Shown one piece after another: positions 9,002 through 18,208 of a stretch of 64,000 nt of DNA. The notes beneath the pieces were generated by a model. It searched no databases, was not told where the DNA came from, and saw only the letters and a program-made list of their open reading frames with translations. Origin of the DNA: Candidatus Gastranaerophilales bacterium (GTDB taxonomy: Bacteria > Cyanobacteriota > Vampirovibrionia > Gastranaerophilales > Gastranaerophilaceae); contig CALUXX010000003.1 in NCBI GenBank assembly GCA_944324845.1, positions 121,022 to 185,021 of the forward strand, given 5' to 3'. Position numbers and translations under genes: made by a program. Position 1 is the stretch's first letter, and the number at the start of each line of letters is the position of its first letter.

Positions 9002-10060
9002 ATGAGCGAATTTACATCAACAATAAGAACAATAGAATGGAAAGATACATTTTCGAGGATGATTGACCAGACAAAATTCCCCGAACACTTTGAGTACATA
9101 GACATAAAAACCGGAGATTCAATGTTTGATGCAATCAGAACAATGATAGTAAGAGGAGCCCCTGCAATCGGAATTGCGGGAGCACACGGAATTGTACTTT
9201 ATGCTCAAGAGGGAATAAATCAATTTGATAACAGACAAGATTTTGTTAATTGGTTAATTGAAAAAGCCCAATATATGAAAACCTCACGTCCAACAGCAGT
9301 AAATTTAATGTGGGCTTGTCAAAAACAAATTGATATTATAAAAAATTCAACATCAGACAAAGCAGGAATAATCGAAGAACTTAAACAAAATGCAATAAAA
9401 CTTGAAAATGAAGATATCGAAATCAACAGAAAAATTGGAGATTACGGAGCAGAAGTTGTGCCAAAAGGAGCAACAATTTTAACACACTGTAACGCAGGAG
9501 CATTAGCAACGGTGGGATACGGAACTGCACTGGGAGTAGTTCGCTCAGCATTTGCCAAAGATAATACCGTTCAAGTTTTTGCAGATGAAACACGTCCAAG
9601 ACAGCAAGGTGCAAGAATTACAACACTGGAATTAACAATGGACGGAATTCCTGTAACATTAATTACTGATGGAATGTGCTCATACTTTATGAAAAAAGGC
9701 ATGATTGATATGGTATGTGTTGGCGCTGATAGAATTGCAGCAAACGGAGATACAGCAAACAAAATTGGCACATACACAGTAGCTATTGCAGCAAAATATC
9801 ATAACATACCATTTTATGTAGCAGCACCGTTATCAACTATTGATACTTCAATTAAAACAGGAGATGATATAATAATCGAAGAACGTTCACATGATGAAGT
9901 TACAATGATAAATGGTAAGCCAATATGTGCAAAAGGTGTAAACGTAATAAATCCTGGATTTGATGTAACACCAAACGAACTAATTACGGGAATAATAACG
10001 GAAAAAGGAATCCTAAGACCGGATTACCGAAAATCCATACAAGAAGTTTTTAAAAACTAA
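9002..10060 (+). CDS. mtnA: Methylthioribose-1-phosphate isomerase MtnA
   Basis: Converts 5-methylthioribose-1-phosphate to the ribulose form in methionine salvage. About 352 aa. It matches the eIF2B-like isomerase family: the N-terminal MIVRGAPAIGIAGAHG, the catalytic cysteine region LTHCNAGALATVGYGTALG, and the catalytic aspartate in VGADRIAANGDTANKIGTY. An in-frame ATG exists at 8978, but the ATG at 9002 is preceded by AAAGGA at 8 nt and gives the usual N-terminus, so it is preferred. No other salvage gene is adjacent. The TonB-like gene follows 14 nt downstream. Confidence 0.93.
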   Translation: MSEFTSTIRTIEWKDTFSRMIDQTKFPEHFEYIDIKTGDSMFDAIRTMIVRGAPAIGIAGAHGIVLYAQEGINQFDNRQDFVNWLIEKAQYMKTSRPTAVNLMWACQKQIDIIKNSTSDKAGIIEELKQNAIKLENEDIEINRKIGDYGAEVVPKGATILTHCNAGALATVGYGTALGVVRSAFAKDNTVQVFADETRPRQQGARITTLELTMDGIPVTLITDGMCSYFMKKGMIDMVCVGADRIAANGDTANKIGTYTVAIAAKYHNIPFYVAAPLSTIDTSIKTGDDIIIEERSHDEVTMINGKPICAKGVNVINPGFDVTPNELITGIITEKGILRPDYRKSIQEVFKN

Positions 10061-10074
10061 CAGCGGGGGAAGAG

Positions 10075-11697
10075 ATGAGAATTTCCAAGGAAGTCAAAAA
10101 GATAATGAGAGTTTCAGCCCTTCTTGCAGTACTAATAATTGCAGGAAGCAGCGGCATAGACAAAACAGCAATAGCTGCAGGCAATGCCGGCTATCAAAAC
10201 TCTCAAGCAGGAAATCGTAGTGGTGGAGTTCAGAATGCAGATTTTGGACCATATATGAAAAGAATGCAAGATAAAATTAAATCAAACTGGCAACCGCCGG
10301 TAAAAGATAAAGATGCTCAAATTGTTGTAAAATATAGAATCAGAAAAGATGGTTCACTAGACAGTTACGGAATTTTATCATCTTCAGGCTCACAAGATCT
10401 TGACAATGCAGCAATAGAAGCATTAAGAGCTGCTGCACCATTTGAACCTCTACCTGCAAGCTTCAACAAGGAAAGCATCTTAGTTCAATTCACATTTGAC
10501 TACCAACGTCCAAAAACTGCAACACAAACAGTCACCGCAGAACCCGCAAATAATCGTATTGCAGAATATCAACCACTAGTTCCTGTAAATGCAAAACCCG
10601 CATCACAAATTCCTGCAGGAACACCGGCAACACCAATAAGAATAAAAGCAAATCCGGGGGAAGACATACAAATTCAAAAACTTCCACCAAAGCAAAAAGT
10701 ATTTCCACCGGTTCAAGCAGTACAATCATATGAGCAAACACCGGCAACAATTGCAGGCTCACAACAAACAGTGCAAAAATATGTTGCACCACCTGAAAGT
10801 GTAATGCCACCTGCTCAAGTTACGCAGGTTTATACACAAACACCACCACCGCCTACAATTTTGGAACCAATTCAACCACCAAGTGCGATTGTTCCGTTAC
10901 CGCCTAAAAACACAGACCCTCGTAACGTAGCAGTTCCACCTCCGATAAGACAAACTCCGGGAGTTGACGTTAAAACATACGCACAAGGTGATTTACTTGA
11001 ACTGGATCAATCAAAAATAACACCTGACACTCCTCCAAACTACAAATTTGTACCTGCAGTTGTACAAGGAGACCAAATAGCAGGTCCAACACCTGTTAAT
11101 CAGGCAACCAGAATTGCACCAGCTTCAACTCCTGAAGTTGAATATGTCAAATTTGAAGAAGTTCAAGAAGTTCCGGTTAGTACAACTTTATCAACAGGAA
11201 TTAATAAAGTTGCAGTTCCAACACGCACAACAAGGCATAAAAAACTTAGCAGACCTGTCGATGAAGAACAATATAAAGATATGGATATTCCTGAATACAA
11301 AGCTGTTAAAACCTCAGCTCCACCGGGAAGAGAACCGGGAGTTTACATAACTCCTGTGAAGGTTACAGACTTTTCTGAATATATGAAAAAAGTCGAACGA
11401 AAAATTACAAGAAAATGGCACCCGCCTCTTTCTGATTACTCAACAAAAGTTGTAGTAAATTACGTTATCCATAAAAACGGAGAGCTTGGAAATTATTACG
11501 TATCAGAATCCTCAGGAAATTCAAGAATGGATCTTTCTGCAACACAAGCACTAAAAAAAGCCGCTCCATTTGATCCGTTACCAGTTGGATTTGGTGAAGA
11601 AAGCGTAGATGTTAAATTCACTTTTGACTACAACGTTTATAAAAACAAATCAGAGAAAAAAGGAATTAAAGAACTGGAAGAAGGCGAAAATCTTTAA
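10075..11697 (+). CDS. Protein with two TonB C-terminal-like domains joined by a long proline-rich linker
   Basis: 540 aa. The N-terminus has a signal/anchor helix (VSALLAVLIIAGSSG). The domain at about 56-143 (YMKRMQDKIKSNWQPP to LVQFTFDY) and the domain at about 433-520 (YMKKVERKITRKWHPP to VDVKFTFDY) are clearly duplicates of each other. Both match the TonB C-terminal fold with its conserved W-x-PP start and alternating strands. The 290-residue linker is rich in Pro, Gln and Val. Classical TonB has one such domain and works with ExbB/ExbD, none of which is nearby. It probably spans the periplasm as an envelope transport or anchoring protein, which is inference. The Shine-Dalgarno GGGGGAAGAG is strong. 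Confidence 0.8.
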   Translation: MRISKEVKKIMRVSALLAVLIIAGSSGIDKTAIAAGNAGYQNSQAGNRSGGVQNADFGPYMKRMQDKIKSNWQPPVKDKDAQIVVKYRIRKDGSLDSYGILSSSGSQDLDNAAIEALRAAAPFEPLPASFNKESILVQFTFDYQRPKTATQTVTAEPANNRIAEYQPLVPVNAKPASQIPAGTPATPIRIKANPGEDIQIQKLPPKQKVFPPVQAVQSYEQTPATIAGSQQTVQKYVAPPESVMPPAQVTQVYTQTPPPPTILEPIQPPSAIVPLPPKNTDPRNVAVPPPIRQTPGVDVKTYAQGDLLELDQSKITPDTPPNYKFVPAVVQGDQIAGPTPVNQATRIAPASTPEVEYVKFEEVQEVPVSTTLSTGINKVAVPTRTTRHKKLSRPVDEEQYKDMDIPEYKAVKTSAPPGREPGVYITPVKVTDFSEYMKKVERKITRKWHPPLSDYSTKVVVNYVIHKNGELGNYYVSESSGNSRMDLSATQALKKAAPFDPLPVGFGEESVDVKFTFDYNVYKNKSEKKGIKELEEGENL

Positions 11698-11726
11698 TAA
11701 AAATACCCACTCTTACAATAAAAAAA

Positions 11727-11765
11727 CAAGTCTTTTACACAAATGGTAAAAGGCTTGTATTTTTA
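11727..11765 (+). terminator. Terminator after the TonB-like gene
   Basis: CAAGTCTTTTAC (11727-11738) pairs with GTAAAAGGCTTG (11746-11757) with one G-T pair, followed by TATTTTTAT. Confidence 0.75.
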
Positions 11766-11774
11766 TGCTATACT
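11766..11774 (+). promoter_or_regulatory. Extended -10 promoter of leuS
   Basis: TGC-TATACT, with the -10 at 11769-11774, places the transcript start near 11781. This leaves about 25 nt before the ATG at 11806. There is no convincing -35, as expected for an extended -10 promoter. Confidence 0.5.
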
Positions 11775-11805
11775 TGTAACGTAATAAATGGAGAAAAAAG
11801 AGAAG

Positions 11806-14322
11806 ATGAAAGAAAGTTATTTTCCGCAAGAAATAGAAAAAAAATGGCAAAAAGTATGGGAAGATACCAAAGCATTTAAGACTTTGGACGAATCAGACAA
11901 ACCTAAATATTATGCCCTTTCAATGTTTCCTTACCCATCCGGTAAATTACATATGGGACATGTTAGAAACTACACAATTACAGACGTTATAGCAAGATTT
12001 AAAAAAGCTAACGGATATAATGTATTACACCCAATCGGTTGGGATAGTTTCGGCTTACCTGCTGAAAATGCAGCAATGAAACACAATGCAGATCCTGAAA
12101 CTTGGACTGATGAAAACATTGCATATATGACAAAACAGTTAAAAATGCTAGGGCTATCTTATGATTGGGATAGAGAAGTTACGACTTGCAAACCTGAATA
12201 TTATAAATGGACACAATGGCTATTTTTACAATTATATAAAAAAGGACTTGTATATAAAAAAGAAGCAGCCGTAAACTGGTGTAACCAATGCGGAACAGTT
12301 CTTGCAAACGAACAAGTTATTGATGGTAAATGTTGGAGATGTGATAGTGTTGTTGAGAAAAAATACTTATCACAATGGTTTATCAAAATAACAGATTACG
12401 CAGAAGTTTTATTAGAAGATTTAGACAAACTTCCGGGCTGGGGCGACAATGTAAAAACAATGCAGGCAAATTGGATTGGAAAATCAAAAGGTGCAATCTT
12501 CAAATTCCCTGTAATTGATGCTCCAAACGGTGAAAAAATTGAAGTTCCGGTATATACAACAAGACCGGATACAGTATTTGGTATAACATATCTTGTTGTT
12601 GCACCAGAATACAAAGATATCGAAAAACTTACAACACCTGAAAACAAACAAGCGGTTGAAGAATACAGAGCAAACGCTCGTAAAATGACCGAAATCGAAA
12701 GACTTTCAACTGAAAGAGTAAAAACAGGAGTACCTTTAGGAACTCATTGTAAAAACCCATTCAATGGTGAAATTTTCCCATTATGGACAGCAGATTATGC
12801 TTTAGTTGAATACGGAACAGGTGCAGTTATGGCGGTTCCGACTCACGATGGACGTGACTTTGACTTTGCTAAAAAATACAATATGCCAATGAAGATTGTA
12901 ATTGCAACAAAAGAAATTCAAGAAAAATTGGCTCAAGATAAAAATTACCAATTAGAAAAAGTTTCTGAAGATGGCGGAATATTGATAAATTCTGGAAAAT
13001 TTGACGGAATGAACAACAATGAAGCTAAAAAAGCAATTACACAATATGCGGTTGATAATGGATTTGGCGAATTTAAAACTCAATACAGACTAAGAGATTG
13101 GTTAATTTCACGTCAAAGATATTGGGGCGCTCCAATTCCAGTAGTATATTGCGACAAATGCGGAATAGTACCGGTTCCTGAAGATCAATTACCGGTAATG
13201 TTACCAAAAGATGTTGATTTTTCTGTTGTTGGAAAATCTCCAATAACAACATCAAAAACATTCAAAGACACAGTCTGCCCTGTATGCGGTGGACACGCAG
13301 TCAGAGAAACAGATACAATGGATACATTTGTTTGCTCAAGTTGGTATTATCTAAGATATTCTGATGCAAGAAATGCGGATGAATGCTTTAATAAAGACAA
13401 GGTAAACCACTGGTTACCTGTAGATCAATATGTAGGCGGAATTGAACACGCTATTTTACACTTGTTATATTCAAGATTTTTCACAAAAGCATTGAGAGAT
13501 TGCGGTTTGCTGGATTTTGATGAACCGTTTAAAAACTTGCTAACACAAGGAATGGTATTAAAAGACGGTGCAAAAATGTCAAAATCTAAGGGTAATACAG
13601 TTGACCCAGATGAAATCTTTGAAAATTACGGAGCAGATACTGCAAGATTATTTATCCTTTCAGATTCACCTCCGGCAAGAGATTTCGATTGGTCAGATGC
13701 AGGGGTTGAAGGCTGCTACAAATTCTTAAATAGAGTTTGGAGATTAATTTCAACTAACGCAAAAAATATCACATTGGATTACCCTGAATTTAGTGCAGGA
13801 TCTTTAAAAGATAAATCAAATGATGATTTATTGAGAACTGTACAAATTGCAATTAAGGGAATTACAAATGATATTTCCAACGATTTCCAATTTAACACTG
13901 TAATTTCAAAATACAGAGAGTTAACAAATGCAATCTATGACTGGCAGGCAAAGAAAACTGATTTAACAGAAGAAGACAAATCAATATTAAGCTATGCAAT
14001 AGTATCATTGATGAAATTGATGTCACCTGTTGCAGTTCACCTGACAGAAGAAGCATGGCACGAATTGGGCGGTGAAGGTTCAATCCACGAACAACCTTGG
14101 TGCAAATGGGATGAAAACCTTGCTAAATCAAGTTCAATTACACTTGTCGTTCAAGTTAACGGAAAAGTTAAAGATAAAATTGAAGTTGAAGACGGATTAA
14201 ATCAAGAAGAAATGAAAAAAGTCGCTCTTGAAAGTCCAAAAATTAAAGCCCAAACAGAAGGAAAAACTATAGTAAAAACAATAGTAGTTCCGGGTAAATT
14301 GGTTAATATTGTTGTAAAATAA
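11806..14322 (+). CDS. leuS: Leucyl-tRNA synthetase
   Basis: Charges tRNA-Leu. About 838 aa, full length. Class I signatures: HIGH as PSGKLHMGHVRNY, and KMSKS as AKMSKSKGNTVDPDE. The CP1 editing domain is intact (YTTRPDTVFGITY, and YGTGAVMAVPTHDGRD with the conserved editing aspartate). Cysteine pairs CNQCG/CWRCD and CDKCG/CPVCG suggest zinc-binding inserts. An in-frame ATG at 11788 is only about 7 nt from the predicted transcript start and lacks a binding site. The ATG at 11806 is preceded by GGAG and GAGAAG, so it is chosen. It is a single-gene unit with its own terminator. Confidence 0.97.
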   Translation: MKESYFPQEIEKKWQKVWEDTKAFKTLDESDKPKYYALSMFPYPSGKLHMGHVRNYTITDVIARFKKANGYNVLHPIGWDSFGLPAENAAMKHNADPETWTDENIAYMTKQLKMLGLSYDWDREVTTCKPEYYKWTQWLFLQLYKKGLVYKKEAAVNWCNQCGTVLANEQVIDGKCWRCDSVVEKKYLSQWFIKITDYAEVLLEDLDKLPGWGDNVKTMQANWIGKSKGAIFKFPVIDAPNGEKIEVPVYTTRPDTVFGITYLVVAPEYKDIEKLTTPENKQAVEEYRANARKMTEIERLSTERVKTGVPLGTHCKNPFNGEIFPLWTADYALVEYGTGAVMAVPTHDGRDFDFAKKYNMPMKIVIATKEIQEKLAQDKNYQLEKVSEDGGILINSGKFDGMNNNEAKKAITQYAVDNGFGEFKTQYRLRDWLISRQRYWGAPIPVVYCDKCGIVPVPEDQLPVMLPKDVDFSVVGKSPITTSKTFKDTVCPVCGGHAVRETDTMDTFVCSSWYYLRYSDARNADECFNKDKVNHWLPVDQYVGGIEHAILHLLYSRFFTKALRDCGLLDFDEPFKNLLTQGMVLKDGAKMSKSKGNTVDPDEIFENYGADTARLFILSDSPPARDFDWSDAGVEGCYKFLNRVWRLISTNAKNITLDYPEFSAGSLKDKSNDDLLRTVQIAIKGITNDISNDFQFNTVISKYRELTNAIYDWQAKKTDLTEEDKSILSYAIVSLMKLMSPVAVHLTEEAWHELGGEGSIHEQPWCKWDENLAKSSSITLVVQVNGKVKDKIEVEDGLNQEEMKKVALESPKIKAQTEGKTIVKTIVVPGKLVNIVVK

Positions 14323-14341
14323 TAATAAACTTTATCAAATT

Positions 14342-14382
14342 AAACGAGGCGGTTAAATTAAAAATTTAACCGCCTCGTTTTT
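14342..14382 (+). terminator. Terminator after leuS
   Basis: A perfect 17-bp stem, AAACGAGGCGGTTAAAT (14342-14358) with its complement at 14364-14380, ends in T residues. It is one of the strongest terminators in the window. Confidence 0.9.
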
Positions 14383-14484
14383 ATACTTCAAAACAGTCGC
14401 TATGGTTTGTTATCATTGTTAATTTTCTTTTTTATAGTAAAATATACCATGTAAACACTGGTTACTAAAGGAAAGGATATTAAA

Positions 14485-16164
14485 ATGACAAAACTTTCAC
14501 CATTACAAATTGAAAGATTAAAGTACCAGCCAAAATTACCAAAAAGCTTACAAAACGGAGTAAACTCTTTGGAATTGGTTGAAGGTTCTGCAACTCAATC
14601 AGTTAGAGATCAGGAACAAATCAAAGCTTTATTTGCAAACACTTACGGAAAACCAACCGTAACTTTCAAAACAACTTCATCATCATCTTCTTCAGAAGTA
14701 AGAAATGTCGGAGTTATTTTATCAGGCGGTCAGGCTCCTGGTGGACATAACGTTATTGCAGGTTTATATGATTCTTTAAAAAATGCAAATCCTGCTAATA
14801 AATTATACGGATTTTTAGGTGGACCATCAGGTATCATCGAAGGTAAATATGTTGAATTTGATGATGAATTCATCAATGATTACAGAAACACCGGTGGTTT
14901 TGATATCATTGGTTCAGGTAGAACTAAACTTGAAACAGAAGAACAATTCCAAAAATCTCTTGCTGTTTGCAAAAGCTTAGGAATTTCAGCAGTAGTTATT
15001 ATTGGTGGAGATGATTCTAACACTAACGCTGCTTTACTTGCTGAATGGTTTGTAAAAAATAATGCAGGTATTCAAGTTATAGGTTGTCCTAAAACTATTG
15101 ATGGCGACCTTAAAAATGAACAAATCGAAATTTCTTTCGGTTTTGACACTGCAACAAAAACTTATGCAGAACTTATCGGAAACATTCAAAGAGATGCAAA
15201 TTCTGCTAAAAAATACTGGCACTTCATTAAAATTATGGGAAGAAGTGCTTCTCACGTTGCTTTGGAAGCTGCATTACAAACTCAGCCTAACATCACTTTA
15301 ATTTCTGAAGAAGTTGAAGCTAAGAAAATGTCATTATCTTCAATCATTGATTATATGACAGATATTATCGTTAAGCGTTCAGAAAATGGCAAAAACTTCG
15401 GTATCGCTGTTGTTCCTGAAGGTTTAATTGAATTCATTCCAGAAATGGGTTCTATGATTTCTAATTTGAACGATATTATGGCTTCATTAGAAAAAGATTC
15501 TTCATTTGTTAATGCTTCTGCTAATGAAAAATTCAGCATAGTTGAAAGCAAATTATCAAGTGAAAATGCTAAAGTTTATGCTTCATTACCGGCATTAATC
15601 AAAACTCAATTACTGGCAGATCGTGACCCACACGGTAACGTTCAAGTTTCTAAAATCGAAACTGAAAAACTTTTAATTGAAATGATTTCTGAAAGATTAA
15701 GCCAATTAAAAGCAGAAGGCAAATATTCAGGTAAATTCTCTGCACAATCTCATTTCTTCGGTTATGAAGGTCGTTGTGCATTCCCATCAAACTTTGATGC
15801 TGATTATTGCTATTCTTTAGGTTATAACGCATTTGCGTTAATTAACTTCGGTTTAACAGGTTACTTATCATCTGTAAGAAACTTAACTCAACCTGCTGAT
15901 GAATGGCTTGCAGGCGGTATTCCTCTTACTATGATGATGAATATGGAAAAACGCCACGGCGAAATGAAACCGGTTATACAAAAAGCCCTAGTTAAACTTG
16001 ATGGTCCTGTATTCAAAAAATTACAAGACAACAGACAAGATTGGGCTATGAATGACAGATACTTATTCCCAGGTGCTATTCAATACTTCGGACCAAGTTC
16101 TGTTTGCGATATTACAACAATTACTCTACAATTAGAAAGAGGCAAAACTCTTGCTTCTGTATAG
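14485..16164 (+). CDS. pfp: PPi-dependent phosphofructokinase (diphosphate-fructose-6-phosphate 1-phosphotransferase)
   Basis: Reversibly phosphorylates fructose-6-phosphate with pyrophosphate, saving ATP in glycolysis. 559 aa, the length of the long-clade (plant/spirochaete-type) enzymes. Seen: the N-terminal glycine loop [28 protein letters not shown], with the GGDD that marks PPi use; [12 protein letters not shown], the catalytic TIDGD; and [12 protein letters not shown] Lys in the CPKT segment is also typical of PPi enzymes. It has a strong Shine-Dalgarno (AAAGGAAAGG) and its own terminator. It has more T-ending codons than its neighbours, which fits high expression. tpiA follows one gene later. 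Confidence 0.93.
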   Translation: MTKLSPLQIERLKYQPKLPKSLQNGVNSLELVEGSATQSVRDQEQIKALFANTYGKPTVTFKTTSSSSSSEVRNVGVILSGGQAPGGHNVIAGLYDSLKNANPANKLYGFLGGPSGIIEGKYVEFDDEFINDYRNTGGFDIIGSGRTKLETEEQFQKSLAVCKSLGISAVVIIGGDDSNTNAALLAEWFVKNNAGIQVIGCPKTIDGDLKNEQIEISFGFDTATKTYAELIGNIQRDANSAKKYWHFIKIMGRSASHVALEAALQTQPNITLISEEVEAKKMSLSSIIDYMTDIIVKRSENGKNFGIAVVPEGLIEFIPEMGSMISNLNDIMASLEKDSSFVNASANEKFSIVESKLSSENAKVYASLPALIKTQLLADRDPHGNVQVSKIETEKLLIEMISERLSQLKAEGKYSGKFSAQSHFFGYEGRCAFPSNFDADYCYSLGYNAFALINFGLTGYLSSVRNLTQPADEWLAGGIPLTMMMNMEKRHGEMKPVIQKALVKLDGPVFKKLQDNRQDWAMNDRYLFPGAIQYFGPSSVCDITTITLQLERGKTLASV

Positions 16165-16184
16165 TTCTTGAGTTGAAAATACAA

Positions 16185-16221
16185 AAAGCGACCTTGCATA
16201 ATGCAAGGTCGCTTTCGTTTT
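16185..16221 (+). terminator. Terminator after pfp
   Basis: AAAGCGACCTTGCAT (16185-16199) pairs with ATGCAAGGTCGCTTT (16201-16215), followed by CGTTTT. Confidence 0.88.
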
Positions 16222-16268
16222 ATAAATAATTACTCTATATATATGACAACTATTTAGAACTTATTTTC

Positions 16269-16274
16269 TATAAT
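16269..16274 (+). promoter_or_regulatory. Consensus -10 box six nt before the ATG of the 225-aa gene
   Basis: TATAAT at 16269-16274 with ATG at 16281, the same spacing as at dnaG, ruvC and hisS. ATGACA at 16243-16248 is a -35 candidate, but the 20-nt spacing is long. Confidence 0.5.
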
Positions 16275-16280
16275 GGAAAA

Positions 16281-16958
16281 ATGGAAGAAGTTGTTATTGA
16301 TAAAAAATATTCAGATTTTATCGAGGATATGATAGAACAAGTTTCGTCTGTCTTGCCTGAAGATATAAATACTCTTCAGGTTAGTTATCTGAAAAATAAT
16401 ATGAGAAAATCAATGACTTTAATGGCTTCTTCTATCAATGACAACGAGGTTTTTAAAAAGTTAGACTTTGATGAGCAATGTTTCTATATTCAAATAATTG
16501 CAGAATGGTCCTTCCATAAAGAAATTGATTTGTTTCGTTCGGGAATTTCTCCAAAATATTGGAAAGTCGTTATGAGTAAAATTTGGTACGTAATGTGGGA
16601 AGTTATGTACGCTTGTGCTAAAAATGATGCACCTCATAATACAACTCTTACACTTGTAGAACGTTTTGTGAACAGAACTTATAACGAAGCTATTGAAGAA
16701 CTAAAAGAACAAGATGTTATTGATACAGTGACAGAAATTCAAGCAAAAGAACAATCTAACATTGATAAAATGGCTCGTGAAATAAAATTAGCTGAAAATA
16801 TTAAACAGGGAATATCTATTTCTATCAAACGATTACTTCTTGCAATATTTGTTGGGGCAATAATTACCGTCCTAATACTTAAGTTAAAGGTCTATGGTCT
16901 TATCGGAATTTTAACATTTATTCTTGTATATTATTTTATCCCGAATAATAAAGCATAA
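16281..16958 (+). CDS. Hypothetical protein with C-terminal membrane helices, 225 aa
   Basis: Not recognised. Residues 1-175 are soluble and mostly helical with many charged residues. They contain aromatic segments (YWKVVMSKIWYVMWEVMY) and a likely coiled-coil stretch near 140-175. Two membrane helices close the protein at about 180-200 (LLLAIFVGAIITVLIL) and 203-220. This suggests a tail-anchored cytosolic protein. No Shine-Dalgarno is visible, and the ATG sits at the predicted transcription start of a TATAAT box. It is flanked by pfp and tpiA but has no evident link to glycolysis. Confidence 0.7.
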   Translation: MEEVVIDKKYSDFIEDMIEQVSSVLPEDINTLQVSYLKNNMRKSMTLMASSINDNEVFKKLDFDEQCFYIQIIAEWSFHKEIDLFRSGISPKYWKVVMSKIWYVMWEVMYACAKNDAPHNTTLTLVERFVNRTYNEAIEELKEQDVIDTVTEIQAKEQSNIDKMAREIKLAENIKQGISISIKRLLLAIFVGAIITVLILKLKVYGLIGILTFILVYYFIPNNKA

Positions 16959-17037
16959 TGGGGATGTATCCTTGCATAAGATTTTTGTTTAATATAAAAT
17001 ACGTGTGTTATTATTGTACTAATAAAGGAGAGATATT

Positions 17038-17832
17038 ATGTCAAGAAAACCAATTATTGCAGGAAACTGGAAAATGAATCTTTTGCAAAGTGATGCAAAA
17101 GCATTATATGAAGGAATTAAATCATTCGTATCAAACTACAATGCACCACAATTACCAACAGTAATTATTGCACCTGTATTTACATCATTAAACCAAGTAG
17201 CAGAAATTCCTTGCGATTGCGGATGCCAAGGCAGCAAATTATATGTTGCAGGTCAAAATTGTCACTGGGAATCATCAGGCGCTTATACCGGTGAAATTTC
17301 AGTTGAAATGTTAAAAGATGCAGGATGCTCTTATGTTATCATTGGTCACTCTGAAAGAAGACAATATTTCTCTGAAACAGATGAAATGATTAACAAAAAA
17401 GCAAAAGCAATTCTAGCAGGCGGTCTAATTCCTATTATCTGCTGTGGCGAAACTTTAGAACAAAGAGAAGAAGGAATTACAGATTCTCATATCGCATCTC
17501 AAATCAGAGCAGCACTTGATGGAATTTCATCAGAAGATGTTGCAAAATCAGTTATCGCATACGAACCAATCTGGGCTATCGGTACAGGAAAATCTTGTGA
17601 TGCTGATGAAGCAAATAGAGTTATCAAAATGATTAGAAACGTTGTTGCTGAAGTTGCAGGTGCTCAAGCTGCTGATTCTATCAGAATTCTATACGGGGGT
17701 TCTGTTAAACCTTCAACAATCGAAGAACAAATGTCAAAATCTGATATCGATGGCGCTTTAATCGGTGGTGCTTCACTTAAAGCAGACAGCTTCAATGAAA
17801 TTATTGAAAAAACTATGAAAGTTGCTGTATAA
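17038..17832 (+). CDS. tpiA: Triosephosphate isomerase
   Basis: Interconverts dihydroxyacetone phosphate and glyceraldehyde-3-phosphate. 264 aa, slightly long. Motifs: GNWKMN with the catalytic Lys near the start, IIGHSERR with the catalytic His, AYEPIWAIGTG with the catalytic Glu, and the phosphate loops YGGSVKP and GALIGGASL. The extra length comes from a cysteine-rich insertion near residues 58-68 (CDCGCQGSKLYV) before AGQNCHW, which is not part of the common fold. The Shine-Dalgarno AAAGGAGAG is strong and a terminator follows. With pfp it gives two glycolytic genes within 3.5 kb. Confidence 0.97.
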   Translation: MSRKPIIAGNWKMNLLQSDAKALYEGIKSFVSNYNAPQLPTVIIAPVFTSLNQVAEIPCDCGCQGSKLYVAGQNCHWESSGAYTGEISVEMLKDAGCSYVIIGHSERRQYFSETDEMINKKAKAILAGGLIPIICCGETLEQREEGITDSHIASQIRAALDGISSEDVAKSVIAYEPIWAIGTGKSCDADEANRVIKMIRNVVAEVAGAQAADSIRILYGGSVKPSTIEEQMSKSDIDGALIGGASLKADSFNEIIEKTMKVAV

Positions 17833-17858
17833 AAATTTTCGATTGACAGTCAAATATG

Positions 17859-17893
17859 AAAAGGTTCAGGTAATATTATCTGAACCTTTTTGT
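17859..17893 (+). terminator. Terminator after tpiA
   Basis: AAAAGGTTCAG (17859-17869) pairs with CTGAACCTTTT (17880-17890), followed by TGTT. Confidence 0.85.
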
Positions 17894-18208
17894 TAATTTT
17901 TTGTAATGAAATTCAGTGTATATTGAGTAATGTAAAGTCCTAAATTTTCCTAAAATTATAGGATTATTTACTGAACAGAGAAAAGATAATTTTTGCATTT
18001 TTTAAAATGAAAAGTGTTGTAAATACACGCTTTGAGGCAGATTTAAAATGTAAAGTTTTGTTACTTTTTACTATAAATATAGTAAATTTTTGTAGAAAAA
18101 ATACCGATACATGTAGTATAATATATATAGAAGATATACTAAATATTAAATCGCAAACAATAGCCAAAGAATATTTTGTTATAATCAAAATAGAAAGGCA
18201 GCGAATAT
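17894..18208 (+). other. AT-rich intergenic region upstream of the Ycf45-like gene
   Basis: About 315 bp with no convincing gene. A perfect -10 TATAAT at 18117-18122, preceded by TGTAG, is the best promoter candidate for the downstream gene and would leave a leader of about 80 nt. A short frame at 18007-18216 has no ribosome binding site and atypical composition, and was not accepted. Small AT inverted repeats (CTATAAATATAG at 18071-18082) are present but not distinctive. Confidence 0.4.
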
